A DNA stretch of 64,000 bases from Phytophthora colocasiae (taxonomy: Eukaryota > Oomycota > Peronosporomycetes > Peronosporales > Peronosporaceae): positions 186,001-250,000 of the forward strand of contig JAGKQI010000084.1 of the NCBI GenBank assembly GCA_018806915.1. The letters are read 5' to 3'. The notes under the pieces were generated by a model, which was not told where the DNA came from, did no database searches, and saw nothing but the letters and a program-made list of their open reading frames with translations. Positions 1 through 11,905 of the stretch are shown here, piece by piece (within the stretch, counting starts at the first letter, position 1; each line of letters starts with the position of its first letter). The position numbers and the translations under genes were made by a program.

Positions 1-1078
1 CAGCGGGTAGATTAAATGAGCGCCCACCCCAAACTGAAGCACATTTTCAATCATAGCGACTTCAATATTGCTTCGATTGAAACGAAACAAACGACATTGG
101 ATGCGCAAACAACACGGGATCGTTTTCCCCAACGGATTCGCTTTAATTTGATTGGTGGACTGCGCTACGGTTCCGCCAATAATCTCAGCAGCTAATCGTG
201 AGGCAATGGCTATAATGCAGTTAGGTTTTATACTTAGCTTTTGTATCAAATCCCGAATGTTACACGAATGTTACCCGAAAAACTAACTTTTTGAGTGTCA
301 TGCCTCTCACTTCTCAATTTGCCTGCAATGGCGCCAATTCGAAGGCGGCAGTACTCTGAAGACCTCCGCAGACGGGTTATTATCAAGTGGAAGCAAGGAT
401 GCAGTACAAGAAAGATTAGTTCGCATCTTGTAATGCCAAGGCGAAGTGTTCGCACCATCATCGCCTACACGAAGAAGCATGGTCGCTGCGTGGTTCCCAC
501 GTTTAAATCAAGCCGGAAGTCCCTCATGGTCTGGAGCTCTATCACCGCAGATGGCGTGGGGCTTTTGCACTTCTGCAACGAATCTGTAACGGGTGACTAC
601 TATCGACGGTTACTCCGCTATGAGATTCCACTGACAAAGCAATTTTTAGGGCTAAAGGGAGAGACTCTGTTCGTTCAAGACAATGCACCAGCGCATCGAG
701 CCAAAATGCCAAGTAGATGTCTTCGTGAGCTACGTTTAACTTCCCTAGGACACCCTCCACAGAGCCCAGACTTGAACCCGATTGAAAATATTTGGTACAT
801 CATGAAGCGGGAACTGAACAAATCCCCTGCGACCTCGATCGAGGATCTGAAAGTGAAACTGCGCAGCATTTGGGCCAACATTGACGACGGCGTAGTGGCT
901 AATGCAGTTTTGTCTATGCCTAAGCGTCTTCAAGCTGTGCGTGACAGCATTGGGGGCCACAGAAAGGTGCTTCAAGATGAACTTCAACATTTAGTTTGAC
1001 TGCATTTTTGTATGGAACATAAAATCAATACAGAATCAAATGAATTTTCGGGTGGGCGCTCATTTAATCTACCCGCTG
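1..1078 (+). mobile_element. Tc1/mariner-type DNA transposon with 29-bp perfect terminal inverted repeats
   Basis: The first 29 bases (cagcgggtag...) are the exact reverse complement of 1050-1078. TA follows at 1079-1080, as expected for the Tc1/mariner superfamily; the left TA would lie outside the window. The element carries one transposase ORF. It sits inside the 3' part of the membrane-protein gene on the minus strand, whose reading frame runs two codons into the repeat and stops. A 578-bp relative with the same terminal design lies at 39238-39815. Confidence 0.93.
295..999 (+). pseudogene. Tc1-like transposase, internally deleted (lacks the first catalytic Asp region)
   Basis: This 234-residue ORF would cut and paste its element at TA sites. 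The N-terminus carries a helix-turn-helix (RRQYSEDLRRRVI at about residues 16-30, then SVRTII). The C-terminal half has the DDE_3 signatures MVWSSI, VQDNAPAHR and SPDLNPIENIW, giving the second acidic residue and the final Asp/Glu block. Tc1 transposases are usually about 340 aa. Here the helix-turn-helix is followed almost directly by the MVWS strand, so the second helix-turn-helix and the strand bearing the first catalytic Asp are missing. I infer a clean in-frame internal deletion and a non-autonomous element. The final C-terminal block (SMPKRLQAV) recurs in the MITE at 39.2-39.8 kb. Confidence 0.85.
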
Positions 1079-2760
1079 TACACTAGGAAATATCTGGATA
1101 CGTACATGCTTTGGAGGCCAGTGCAGCGTCGAAGTTCATCGGGAAAAGTTACAAGACGCCGATTAATCACTTCAACCACACGTAGATCACCGGTTCTTGC
1201 TAATTTACGCAGAGTTTCCGTCGCATCTACTGGATTATTCCATTCTGCATACGTTCTTGGCGCTTCATCGGCGTCTATCAACGCTCGACAGGGACAATCC
1301 TCTGTCTTTGACCATCTGTAGGCGTACGCCGTACACTCTGGATATGCAGCACATACCGTATCTGAGAACAGGATACTTTGGTCCGTGTGCACCACCACTC
1401 CGAAGCACGTAAAGATAAACACAAGTGCAATTGGTCTTCGAATATGAAGTTGCTTACTGTGGTCCGTCCTGGGTGATCGTTTAGCTCCCAACTCGCGCTT
1501 TTTGCGTAGAATCATAAATTCCACAACACGACTGAGGCGGTGACAAAAGGAGAAGTTCATCGCCATTCGAAGGGTGAGATCCAGGCCGGATTTCATACGC
1601 AACGCGTCAAAACTGAACATGAACATTGCCACTTCCGACGAATTCGCTACCCGTCGAGCCTGGCGCTCGAACCACGAAGATGGATACATAGACAGATTCA
1701 GCAGCGCCTTGGGTCGATCGAAGTCAAAGTCATCGTAGGAATACCAGAGCCACCAGATCGGCCATGCGACGGCGAAAACCATGTCAAACCTACAAATATT
1801 CAAGAAAAGGTTTAGATTACCGTCACAAAAACAACAAGTACAAATATGCCTCACGTTGTGTCAATGAAAATTTCGAAGAAGGCGGAGTGGCGGTCTGGAA
1901 ACAGGATCAAAGCTGCGAAACATAGGGAGTTCGCAGCAACTAAACAGGCGAATATGTAGCACAGATAAGTGGGAACTCCATCTTCCAGCAGTCGATAAAG
2001 CCCAGCTATCTGCACAGCTAAATCCAACGTCTTGTGAACTGCATTCTGTCTCATAGTAAATCTTGAGTTAGACACAAGTGGTAAATTAATTTTGCTCTGT
2101 CTCGATACGTACAAAAAGTCTTCGTCGACGTCCCTCGATATTGTTGAATTCGTTCCAAAGCTCAAAGGATTTCCGTGCCAGACGTAGCCGTGGGCTGACT
2201 GTGTTGCTCATACGATAAAGTCTCGATACGATCACTCGATGGATGAAGGTGGTTGAGCATTTGGCATTTCTCCGAATTGTCATCTTTAGCACCACATCCA
2301 CATACGCAGCCAGTAAAGCAGCCAAACTCAGTACACTTACAAGCATGAAAACAGGCTCCGGGTCAATAATTAACCAGAAATTGCCGTCGTCGAACTCTGT
2401 TGTACCCATCAAGTAGTTTGCCGTTTGGTTGGGAGCGATCGTCAGGACAATGAGCCACGCCGTCCATGCTATTGACACGAGGATCATCCCCACCAAGGGG
2501 ATTCCCAGTAAACCGAACGTTTGTATAAAGGAGAGCGGCAAAACAGCCTTAGAGTTGGGTAGAAGATCTGTGGTGTGTGGTCCATTCTTGAGTTTTGATG
2601 GAGATTGGGGCGTTGAATGCTGAGCAGATAGTGAAATCTGGAATCCTTTGGGTGCGTTAGCTACAGGAGCGATCCGTGGACTTACCCACTTCATGACGAT
2701 GTTTCTACTTTGTTGTTGTTGTTGTTGTTGTTGTGTATCACTGGATGGAGAGACATTCAA
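1079..2760 (-). CDS. multi-pass membrane protein with LRR-type C-terminus, oomycete family, 3' end lost to Tc1 insertion
   Basis: Three exons on the minus strand join in frame: 2113-2760, 1855-2045 and 1789 downwards. Intron 1 (2046-2112, 67 nt) is gtacgt...cag and intron 2 (1790-1854, 65 nt) is gtgagg...tag. The N-terminus has a polyglutamine run. Hydrophobic segments follow (around FGLLGIPLVGMILVSIAW, PVFMLVSVLSLAALLAAY, YIFACLVAANSLCFAALILF, MVFAVAWPIWWLW and IALVFIFTCFGVVV). A Cys-rich stretch ending in CPCRALIDAD comes next, then NRRLVTFPDELRRCTGLQSM, which reads like the start of leucine-rich repeats. The molecular function is unknown; I recall similar multi-span LRR proteins in oomycetes but could not search. 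The frame stops inside the Tc1 repeat at 1069. A donor-like gtacgt at 1105 means the transposon could sit in a third intron. Confidence 0.65.
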
Positions 2761-2853
2761 ATCCGCACAAATATTGTAGGTTCTACTCGAAACTGCATTG
2801 GGCGATTGGTTGAATCGCCGGAGCCAAATCGCCGGGCAATCGCCAAACCTATA

Positions 2854-3540
2854 TTAACTCATAATATTAATATATCCCACCGCATAGGATTTCCTGGGGC
2901 GCCTCCACAGCTGCGGCAACTTCAGAAGAAACATGGCTGCGGAAGCTGGAGCTTCAGTCTCGACAAGTGGTGGCACTCGAAGGCGCTTGTCACCATACCC
3001 AGAGCGGGCAAGAACACCAACGCGAATGTTTCCGTCCACAGAGCGAAGTCGTACACCCCTAATAACGCCCCCAGTTCGATCGAGGGTGTCACCATCGCTT
3101 GAACGTCCTCGTGACTCAACTCCTCGATGAAGCGAAAAATGTCTTGTTCTTTGATGTGCATTGCACGTCGCTCTAGTACCTTCCACGTCAAACCACAATC
3201 ATGAATTATACGCCAGACTGATGACTTAGAAATGGTGATCTTGTGAGCTTGCTTGAACGCATCTTGGGCTTCATCAAGATACGCGAGTGGATGCTTTGTA
3301 TAGAACTCGCACAACCACTTCCTATGCTCCACAGTGAACTTCCGGTCGGCCGTCGCGTTTGCTCGCTCGAAAGTTCCAGTAGCCTCATAAACTCATATCC
3401 AGTTACCAATTGTGCTCTCAGACTTGTGATACACATATGCAAGCTGCTTCCTTGTGTAGCCGAGGTTATAGAACCCATACAGACAGTGAAACACTGTATT
3501 TGGATGCGCATGCTGCTGTGTAACAGCTTCCTGCATGCTT
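2854..3540 (-). pseudogene. decayed Tc1/IS630-type transposase N-terminal half
   Basis: Minus-strand pieces in shifted frames resemble an IS630/Tc1 DNA-binding domain: SESTIGNW (first helix-turn-helix), then YLDEAQDAF, TISKSSVWRIIHD and LTWKVLERRA, followed by a degraded catalytic half (GVIRGVRLRS). No catalytic Asp is convincingly preserved and at least two frame changes are needed. Weak inverted repeats at about 2797-2819 and 3837-3862 (gattggt..aatcgcc type, roughly 16 of 19 matching) could be the old ends. The product is non-functional. Confidence 0.6.
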
Positions 3541-3927
3541 CGTAGAGTCCGGTGATCTGACTAGCAGCAAAACCAAATCGCTACAGGTCAACAACAATCG
3601 TAGAAGTTATATTAGCATGACAAACCGCGAAACTAACTGGGTTCTTCGTTGTCTTACCTTGGTTCGAAAGCGCTAAGCTCTCCCGTGGTTCAATGATTCC
3701 TTGCGGTGCCGGCCTACGCTAGGCGGACTTCTAACAGGACTGGTGCACCGCCGGCGGACGCCAGGAAGCGTGCAGTTGCTGTCTGCGTGCGGAACTGCTA
3801 GGCGCTGCTTTCAGCCAATCAGACTGTGCTGTTGATTGAGTGGCGATTTGACCAATCACCCATGATCTTCATTTTTAGCTGGGATTGACAATAGCTTTGG
3901 CATTTTCTTGTTGAAGTGATCTAAACG
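3541..3927. other. about 390 bp without a recognisable gene
   Basis: I see no ORF of note. The right-hand inverted repeat suggested for the Tc1/IS630 relic lies near 3840-3860. The segment ends at the TTAA (3928-3931) used by PB-A. Confidence 0.5.
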
Positions 3928-3964
3928 TTAACCCCTCCAGCCCGGCTGATTTTGACCTTCTTAC

Positions 3965-4436
3965 GCTGCATTATGCAGCACAGTTATACTAGGAATTTGT
4001 ATAGAACGTTGCTAAAAGGGCTTGGGGAGTGTGCACACGCTCGGCGATGGACAGGACACTGCCCGGTTAACCTGCATGTTGCAGAACAAATTGTATCCAG
4101 ATGCCCCATGCAAAGCTGCATAATGCTGCAGAAGGACCGTGCAGTGTTGCACAGAGACCATGTGCAATTGGCCAGAGACCAGTCGAATATCGAGAAACCA
4201 AACTCGATTTTTTAGAAAAAGAGAAGGCATACGAAAAGCAAGTAAACCGGTTTCGCAATCAGATGATTACCGCAAACAGGTGGAAATCTGCTCATACAAA
4301 GTCCTATATACAATTTTACAGCGTTTATGTTGAGAAACATCTGATCAAGGAGTCGGGCGCTTTCTTCTGCTGATGGTCCACATGCACCATGCAGGCAATG
4401 CATTATGCAGCATAAGTCCGTTGCATAATGCAGCAT
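3965..4436. repeat. left subterminal palindrome cluster of PB-A
   Basis: A perfect palindrome, gctgcattatgcagc, lies at 3965-3979. Variants follow near 4116 (gctgcataatgctgca), 4397 (tgcattatgcagcataa) and 4421 (tgcataatgcagcataa). The repetition just inside the terminus suggests transposase binding sites, which is an inference. Confidence 0.7.
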
Positions 4437-4456
4437 AAAGTGACTAGCTAGGTAAG

Positions 4457-7400
4457 CTACTCAGAAGCTGTATGTGTCCTCCGCTTTTTTCTTGGTGTAG
4501 GCGTTTGCTCACCGGCAGACGAGTCTTGGGGCATTTGAGGCCCTCGCACGCGCATACGAAACCGACCTGCTCTCTCCGGCGGAATCAAACGGCCGTTTTT
4601 CCAGTTACGGTGCCAAATATCCCAGCATGTTACGGCAACTCCGCGAATCTTGCGGTGCGCGCGTAGGCACAGAAAGATGGGGCCCTCCTTGTTGCACTGC
4701 GAGTAGTAAAACGTAGAAGTCTTGGCGCGCTCCTTCCCTTCCTTCAATGAAGCACACACCTTGCACGCATAACGATATCGCTTATTCTGGGTCGTTTGGT
4801 TTCGAAAACGCTGCAGCTGCCGGACGGTGTGCTCACTCTCACCATTGCTAGATCGCAGCAGCTGGGGTTGTTCTGCTGTAGCTATTGGCTGTACGCCAAA
4901 CTCGTTGCCCTCGTACATGTCAGACGCTTGAAGCTGGCACAACTGCAAATGCAATGTCTTCATGTAGGCGACGTGCGACAAAGGTTTTCCTTCCTTGTCC
5001 TTGTAGAACTGCTTGTGAATAATGTACCCATTTACAATCGCCATATCGATTAGCCCAAGGGCAAGCGACTTGTAGTACTTTTGGAAACGAACTGCACGCT
5101 GCAGCGAGTAGCGCTGTAGGCGGAGCTGATCATGAACGTCCACGCCCCCATGTAAGCATGGTAGTCTTTGATCACGCGGGGGCAGGGAACTTCATGCTGC
5201 TTGCCAGACGAATCCCGTCGAGCCACTCGATCTAGCTCCAGACTCCCACCAGTACTTAGGAAGTGTACAGGCCTTGAATCCCACCAGGATATCGCGGTCA
5301 TACCGGGAACGAGCTTGGACTTTGCTATTTTGTAGGACCCCCGATCAATTTCTTTTGGTCGACTCTTCTTTTTTTCAATGACCTCGTTGCAGTAGCCAAC
5401 TCTGTTTGTCATGATCGTGCCCACGCAATAGAATCCCATCAGCAGGAGCTGTATCGCCAACGCGACCGATGTATAAAATCTATCCACGACCACCAAACAC
5501 ATGCCACGCTGGTTGGATCCTGGACCAAACACTGCCAACAAATTACGCACTACTGCTGCAGGTCCGGACTTCATGTCGGGGTTATGGGCGTCACTAGCGT
5601 GTTGTTTCTTGCCACAGTACACTTCGAAGCTGAATAGATGCAGCGTAAGAATTGAAAAAACGTCAGTTTTAAACTGCATAATGCTGCATAGCAACACTTT
5701 GGGTCCAAAAAAAAAACTCACCGTATGCAGTATGCCGTCACCGCACTGCATAGCATGAAGAGCTTTGTGCCCCACTTGTGGGGCTTGTCCTTTAGATACA
5801 CGCGCATCTTGTTGAACGAGCTGCGACTGGGCAAAATAGCTTCATCAAAAGCGAGATACGCAGGGGCGACATACCCGCGTTCAAACGTGGTCTGTAGCAC
5901 GTCCACCAGTTTTCGGATCTTCCAAGCCCTGTCTCGCTTCGCTTGCTCGTGATTGTTGGGGTTGAAGTGCAGGTTACGGGATATCTGCTGAAACCGATCT
6001 CGACTAAGGAAGGATCCAAAGGTGCCGCGAGGAATGCCACCTTCATCCGTGGTTTTCCAGTGGTTCGCGAGCTTCTCGCGATTTGGCATAATCGCGCGTG
6101 CAATGAGTAATCCAAAGAACCGACAGATCTCGTGTGGCAGAATAGTCTTCTCGTTTTGCAAGTCATGAAGAATGTCTCGTCGGGTTTTCTTTGGTAGATA
6201 AGCGTGAGCTCGGCGCCTTTTCTTGTATCTTCGTAGTGCTTCATCCACGCGTTGAGGTATCATCTCCTTGCGATACTCGTTGGTGCACATTGCAATGTGC
6301 TGCCACAAAGGAACCGGCATGAAGTAAAAAAATAATGCCAGGGGTGATTCGCCACGCCTCAATGCATCGGCACTTGCTCCTGAGTATCCTTGCCGAAGGC
6401 CGGGATAGCTACTCGTGTTTATAACAGGCTCGTATGGCGTTTGCATGTACTCGTGCGTATCCGGTTGCACGACGTCCTCCCAGCCAGTCTTTGCCATGTC
6501 CTTCAACACTTCCTTCTTCAGGTTGCCAGCGAGAACCTCTTGAACCCCACCAATGTCATCCAAAAACCGCTCGGCAAACAGGAATTCGTGCTCCACATCA
6601 GCTTCTGCATCATCATCATCGACCAACTCACCAATTTCGTGGACATCACCCGGGAAAATGTCAGCACTATCGTCATCAACAAACATGTCGTCCTTGGCTG
6701 CCTCGTCACCTGACTCCATAACCTCAAAGTCCTTCGCGTCTTCGTCTGGTGCGGTCAGGTTGAGATCATCAACTCGATCCGACATCACATCACGGGTTGC
6801 TAAATATTCAGCATACGAGTCAACGTAACAGTCGGCATAAGGGTTAGCATAAGGGTCGGCAAAGGGACAGCATTAGAGTTGACATAAGAGACAGCATACG
6901 AGTCAGCATACACCATCACGACAGAACGCATGTACAGACACTTACATAGCTCAGGTTGTAAGCTCTCGTCGACAGACTCAATAGTTCCCGCATCACTGAC
7001 ACTCCCAACAATGTCGTCGTCCACGAAGTCCTCGTCACCGTCGTCGTCGTCTAGTTCATCGTCATCCTCCTCGGAAACGGCTTCGAGGTCAATCACTTCG
7101 TGCGGAGAGGTGGGGATAAGCCGTCCTCTCGCTGGGCCATTAGAGCGAAGCCTTTGCTTGCCCTTGCCGCGCACTGGTGTTGTGAACGCAGCTGGGTTAT
7201 CAACCGAAGGTTGAGGCGAGTGGGGACTGGGCATGACTGGTGGAGGCGTCGTCGATACGGCAGCCGGCGTGGCCATTGGAGATCCTGTGACCGCTGGAGC
7301 TGGCGCGTCCTCTAGAACTGGCGTGGCCGCTAAAGCTGGCGCGGGCACTGAAGCTGGCGCTGGTCCGGGAGCTGGACCTGTAATCGATACAGGAGGCAAA

Positions 7401-7881
7401 CCTTTATACATAACGAGCCCAAATTGCATTCAGTCTACAATATAAACGAAGTAAACATCGTATACGTACAGTTCACGTAGTACTCGAGCACAGCCTCCGC
7501 GCCGATAAAGAAGTCAACGCCTTCTTCGCCCTTGGGGTCGCCACCTGGTCTCACATACCGGTAGCGATCGTCGAGACTGCGCGCTGGTGCCTTCCTTGAG
7601 GTCCATCCTTGTGCCCGAAGCTCGCGCCAAACAGACTTGAAAGAAAGCTCACGAGCGCGGAGAAGGTTTTTCCCGCGTGTGACTGGCATGGGTGGTTTGT
7701 GCGGGAGCCGGCGAGTTCTGAAATGAAATGGATGGTTGGCGGGCGCCACTGTTGCGACATTTACCTGCTCATGAGCATACGTATCTATCCTGCTGAATAT
7801 CATATTTCTGAAAAAATGAAAGACAACGTTTATGTCTGGCAAATCGTGAAGTGTATTCGGTGCAAGATATTTGCCCATCAT
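4457..7881 (-). pseudogene. PiggyBac transposase of PB-A, four exons, one frameshift
   Basis: The transposase excises and inserts PB-A at TTAA. Exons read on the minus strand: 7470 up to about 7881, 6946-7377, 5722-6799 and 4457-5629. The introns join in frame with GT-AG ends: 7378-7469, 6800-6945 and 5630-5721. The first exon carries the block KAPARSLDDRYRYVRPGG; next come a Pro/Ala-rich linker, acidic runs and the catalytic core. The Asp residues are visible in AFDEAILP, VVVDRFYTS and GGVDVHDQL. The third lies in another frame: the run of C at 5145-5149 appears one base short, so the chain breaks just before it. The C-terminus has paired cysteines (CKVCASL, YYSQC). The start is uncertain; Met codons at 7881 and about 7692 are both possible. 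It is otherwise nearly intact, so recent inactivation or a sequencing error is possible. Confidence 0.88.
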
Positions 7882-7960
7882 TTTTGCATCTTGATTTCAG
7901 TATGCGTCGATTCATGTGATTTTTTTCCACATACAAACATCAAGATAAATTCAACGTTAC

Positions 7961-8007
7961 GCTGCATAATGCAGCATAATAAAAAGGCCTAAGCTGCATT
8001 ATGCAGC
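7961..8007. repeat. right subterminal palindrome pair of PB-A
   Basis: gctgcataatgcagc at 7961-7975 and gctgcattatgcagc at 7993-8007 lie just inside the right terminus and mirror the left cluster. Confidence 0.75.
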
Positions 8008-8028
8008 ACTCCGGGTTGGAGGGGTTAA

Positions 8029-8421
8029 GTCTTAAGTTAGCTGTGTAGAGTTTTGTTTTACCTAAGTTTTGACCGCAACAAGCTGGAAGTTGTTGGAGCA
8101 GTTAGAGTTCATTCACTGACAACGATGAAGTGAAAGTCTGAGTCAACAAGGAGCTCAGCAGCTGAAAATGGTCCAAATAGTAGCTATTGACAGCCTTCCA
8201 AGGAACCTACATGTACAACGGAAGAGATTGTCCTGAAGACAAAGAGAATGGAGATACAAAAACTAAATCGATATTACCCGCAGGTACGGGCATTTACAAA
8301 TTCGAGAATCTATCGGAAAGAATTGCTGTATCAAGTTTACAATAGTAAGATGTTAACGAAATATATGTTCTCCTACAACCTGATAATTACGTCACGACCG
8401 CTGCTGCAGTTGTCCTATGGG
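8029..8421. other. intergenic stretch, nothing assignable
   Basis: About 390 bp between PB-A and the ankyrin pseudogene with no recognisable coding or structured element. Confidence 0.4.
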
Positions 8422-10190
8422 CTAATCATCATCTGTGTGGGGTTTCAGCCACTTCCAAGCATAGAGAAACCTTCTGGGCACAGAAACACCCGTCGGCGGC
8501 ATTAAGAACATAGAGAATGACGTAATAGCGTGAGGGTAATTCACGTGTAGGAACAGCAGGATATCCAATGCACGTTCCGGACAAAAGTGTTTCCTCTCCG
8601 CAGAGAAAAAAAAATGCACAAAAAACTCATTTAGCCAGTCATCAACTTGCAACTGACCATATCCATGCGTCCTTAGCCAGCAAGCAACTTGCAACTGTCC
8701 ATGTATTATCGCCAACTCGATTGCTTCGAACGAGCATCCCTCTGAGCGATTGCGATATAGCCACTTGATGACCTCCAAATGGCCCCCTTTAGCAGCACCA
8801 TCCATCGCTTTAGTCGTGCATCCTTCCGATCGATTCGCATGAAGCCACTGCACCATCTCCAAGTGTCCGTTTGTTGCTGCATCGTCCATAGCTTCGGTCG
8901 AGCAGCCTTTTAACCGAATCTGACGGAGGAAGTCCTCCTCGATTGATGAGGTTGAGGCGTGGAAAAACTGAAGGATGTTCAAGTGGCCGAACTTTGCAGC
9001 TTCGTCCATCAAGTTGTACTGCTCTACGTTAGAAAGGTTAGCTGCATGCGACAGAAACCATTGGACAACCATTAGTTGTCCATTCTGAACTGCGTGGACC
9101 AAGCCATCCACATAGTCGCCAGCTAGTAGTAAGTCTTCATCGTGAAGATACTGCAACATGGCGGTATCGGTAGTAGCAATGGCAAATTCCAGAGATGTTT
9201 TGGTCGCCTTTGCCGCTATTAGCGAGGCTTGACCAATTGGATGTTTCACAAGCCAGTCAACCATGTGCACGTCACCTCTTCTGATAGCCTCTGATCACAA
9301 GTCTCCACTCGTAAGCGTCATCTCCCTCGCTAAATCCTAATATATCGCGGAGATTCTCGTCATCCCTGGGAAGATTCTTGCAGACACGCTTGATCAGGTC
9401 CAGACGTCCAGCTTTTGCAAACTTGTATACTACACCAATAACATTATTCTCAAAGTAACCCAGGTTCGGCCGGCCAGCAGTAACTGCCATCTCTATAGCT
9501 AGCGGATGGGAAAACACTGAAACATAGTCAGTGATATGTCTGTCTGCTGGTAAAAGGGACTGAGCAAGATCCATAAGACCACCACCCAAAGCAAAACTAA
9601 TGATGGTCTCGGTCTCTTCAAGAGTGAGAGCATGTGGCCTATTTTCCGCCAGCCATTGGGCGACGTTACCATGGCCTTGTTTACAAGCCAAAATGATACC
9701 ATCACCCCTCAAATGGGTACCATCACCTCTCCAGCACGCGTAATGACCAGGACCAGTCCAGTTGTCGGGGAAATTTTCGTGCACAACGGTTGTGTGCTCT
9801 TGCAAGTAAATTAACACCTCCAAGTGGCCATTGCCAGCTGCCAAGGCCACGATATCCGTCGTTACGCCACAACCTTCAAAATGTTGAAAAAACCATTGCA
9901 GAATCTTCATATTTCCACCACGTGCAACAAATTCCATCCCCTTGGCAAATTCCCACTTGTAGTAGCTATTGTCACTTCGAAGGAAACTGGTTAGTGACCA
10001 CCCAGACGATCTCTCATCGATAGAAGTGCAGCTGGAATCCCAGATCCAGTCCAGAAGAGCAATGGATCGTAGATGCAGGCCTCACTTAGAGACAAGTTGG
10101 ACGACGGTCCTAGGATTGACGTCCTAATTCAGGCAGAGCGGGGATGTACGGCTGATGCCGCAGCAAGAACGACACGACTTGCAGCTCCAT
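8422..10190 (-). pseudogene. ankyrin-repeat gene E, frameshifted
   Basis: A minus-strand member of the window's ankyrin family. The start at 10190 gives MELQVVSFLLRHQPY, matching the family N-terminus. The frame then changes near 10130 (LGPSSNLSLSEACIYD) and again near 10050 (DWIWDSSCTS...SLTSFLRSDN). The next open stretch, 9937-9272, covers repeats such as GNMKILQWFFQHFEGC and GHLEVLIYL. A one-base shift near 9290 separates it from 9270-8422, which holds the regular C-terminal repeats (GHLEMVQWLHANRSEGC, GHLEVIKWLYRNRSEGC). Ankyrin repeats normally form protein-binding surfaces; the partner is unknown. At least three shifts make this a pseudogene unless short introns are hidden at those points. 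Confidence 0.75.
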
Positions 10191-10383
10191 CGCAACTTTT
10201 TGGAATGTGCTTGAAGTGATGATAGTTGATGATGGCTTCTTCTTCTGTAACTGGCTTCTGGTATAAAATAATAGCATCATTTGAGGTTGACACAAGAAAG
10301 CATGGGGACAATTTCATTGACTTAGTACATCACAAATGCGGTACTACCGCTCTTCACTCAACTAGTACAGAACATCAAGAAAT

Positions 10384-11406
10384 CTAGTGACGGAAGCTGA
10401 ACGACGGGGCCGTGGTGGCGGTGTCGGAATTGGAGGTCTGCGTCGTGGAACCCTGGTTCCAGGTGTTCCAGGACGACGACGGGGATTCCGTCCAGGTCTG
10501 ATCCTGCGATTTCGACTCCGGCGCTGGGGTTGCAGAGTTGTCGGTCCAAGAGTTCTGGCTGGAAGGGCTGTTGGAGTCACTGGACGGGTTGTTATTGGAG
10601 TCACTGGAAGGAGTGTTATTCGAATCATCACTGGAAGGAGTGTCCGAGGTGGTGCTCGAAGGAGAGTTTGAATCACTGGATGGAGTGTCCGACTCTCCAC
10701 CCGTTGTCGAGGACTGCGATGTCGTCGACGTCGAAGTTGTCGACGAACCGCCTGAGCCCTGAAGAGGAATGCAATCCTCTGCAAAAAAACAAGTCGTCGT
10801 TAGTCACATTCATTGACTGAAACCTGTAAATGAAAAAAAAAACTTACTGTAAGATTGCCACACCGTCTTGCTGTCGACACCCTGGAACGCCAACCAGTAG
10901 AACCGCATCTCCTTACAGCCTCCGTTATCACACGACGAGTAGTCCACAGGGAAGACCGACTTGATGTCCTGGTTCTCATTACCGTACTTGCTGAAGCAGT
11001 CGTCCTCGTACAGCACCTTGGTGTCATCGAGCCAAATCTCGCACGGACCCACGTGTACAAGAGCTCGAGAGAACGTAGCTTTGCCGTCCGTGGGGATAGG
11101 CTGCGCCGTACCGCTGGGGTTCGTGAAACCACAGTCGGCACCGTACACGGACGTATCGTCCATAAGAGTCTTGAGGTCCTTGAAGTTGTTGGCGGACTTG
11201 AGTGACTTGAAGGTTTCGACGCTTCCGGCATTGTTTCCGTCCCAACTGTCGCTTGCCCACACCGGGTCGATCTGCACGATCCAAGCTGAGTTGGCCGATC
11301 CCGAGAACTGAGACTCGGGGATCAACATGTACCCGTGGGCATCGGTGCTAGGGATCGAAGCCGCCAAAAGAGCAGCGGCGGACGCGAAAGCTGCGGCAGT
11401 GAGCAT
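10384..11406 (-). CDS. secreted AA17-type lytic polysaccharide monooxygenase, copy 1
   Basis: A copper-dependent oxidative enzyme predicted to act outside the cell. AA17 members from Phytophthora are reported to cleave pectin (homogalacturonan) and to aid plant infection. Two exons (10848-11406 and 10384-10778) join across a 69-nt intron (10779-10847, gtaagt...cag), giving 317 aa. A 23-residue signal peptide ends in STDA, so cleavage exposes His24 (HGYMLIP) as the N-terminal copper ligand. The second histidine-brace residue is likely His118 in ALVHVGPCEIW. Tyr170 in RFYWLAF is a candidate axial residue. Cys pairs fit a secreted fold. After DCIPLQG the exon-2 tail is a low-complexity Ser/Thr/Asn/Asp linker (repeated TPSSD), possibly a glycosylated spacer, with no recognised binding module. 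The gene appears intact; its paralogue lies at 19.5-20.5 kb. Confidence 0.93.
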
Positions 11407-11905
11407 TGCTTGTGAATTGTTCTGGTAGCTTGTGGGTCGGAAAGCAAATGTGAGAATGAGGAATGGACCAAGTTCGAGCAGGTATCACCAGTCTGCCCCT
11501 GCAGAGTCCCACGTGCTAAGGTCTTCCATCGGTCGGTTGTTTCCGGTCATGACGTATGGATCACTGGGATGCAAGTCCAAAAGCTTGACAGTTAACACCA
11601 CCCAAACAGGTGGTCAATATACGAAGGCGTACTCAGCCACAGGTTGACGTTTAACCCTTTCACTACCAGATATTACGGCTTGTCATAGAGGACCGCAGCG
11701 GTCCTCTAACAGCCGACTTGTTGCATTTTGATAGGCTAAAAGTCTGTACTTCCTGGTTCTGACTATGCCACATAGTGGTAATAGGACCGCAGCGGTCCTC
11801 TACCATTTGCCGTACCGTGAAGGCCACAATAGCAAACAGCTCCTTATCGTCAGATTTCTTTCCTCACACTTGCAATCTTGCAGGACCAGCATCAGATCAA
11901 CAACC

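Larger units (their letters stand above)
3932..8024 (-). mobile_element. PiggyBac element PB-A (4.1 kb) flanked by TTAA
   Basis: The element is bounded by TTAA at 3928-3931 and 8025-8028. Its ends are short inverted repeats (cccctccagcccgg on the left, the same with one change on the right, 13 of 14). The interior encodes a spliced DDE_Tnp_1_7 transposase on the minus strand. Copies of a palindrome built on gctgcataatgcagc crowd both ends and also occur in intron 3. TTAA target duplication and short terminal repeats are the hallmark of the PiggyBac superfamily. Confidence 0.95.

Noticed and set aside
10855..11311. Two 116-aa plus-strand ORFs over LPMO copy 1 (and the equivalents over copy 2)
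   Set aside because: Antisense shadows that recur in both paralogues because the sense exon is conserved.
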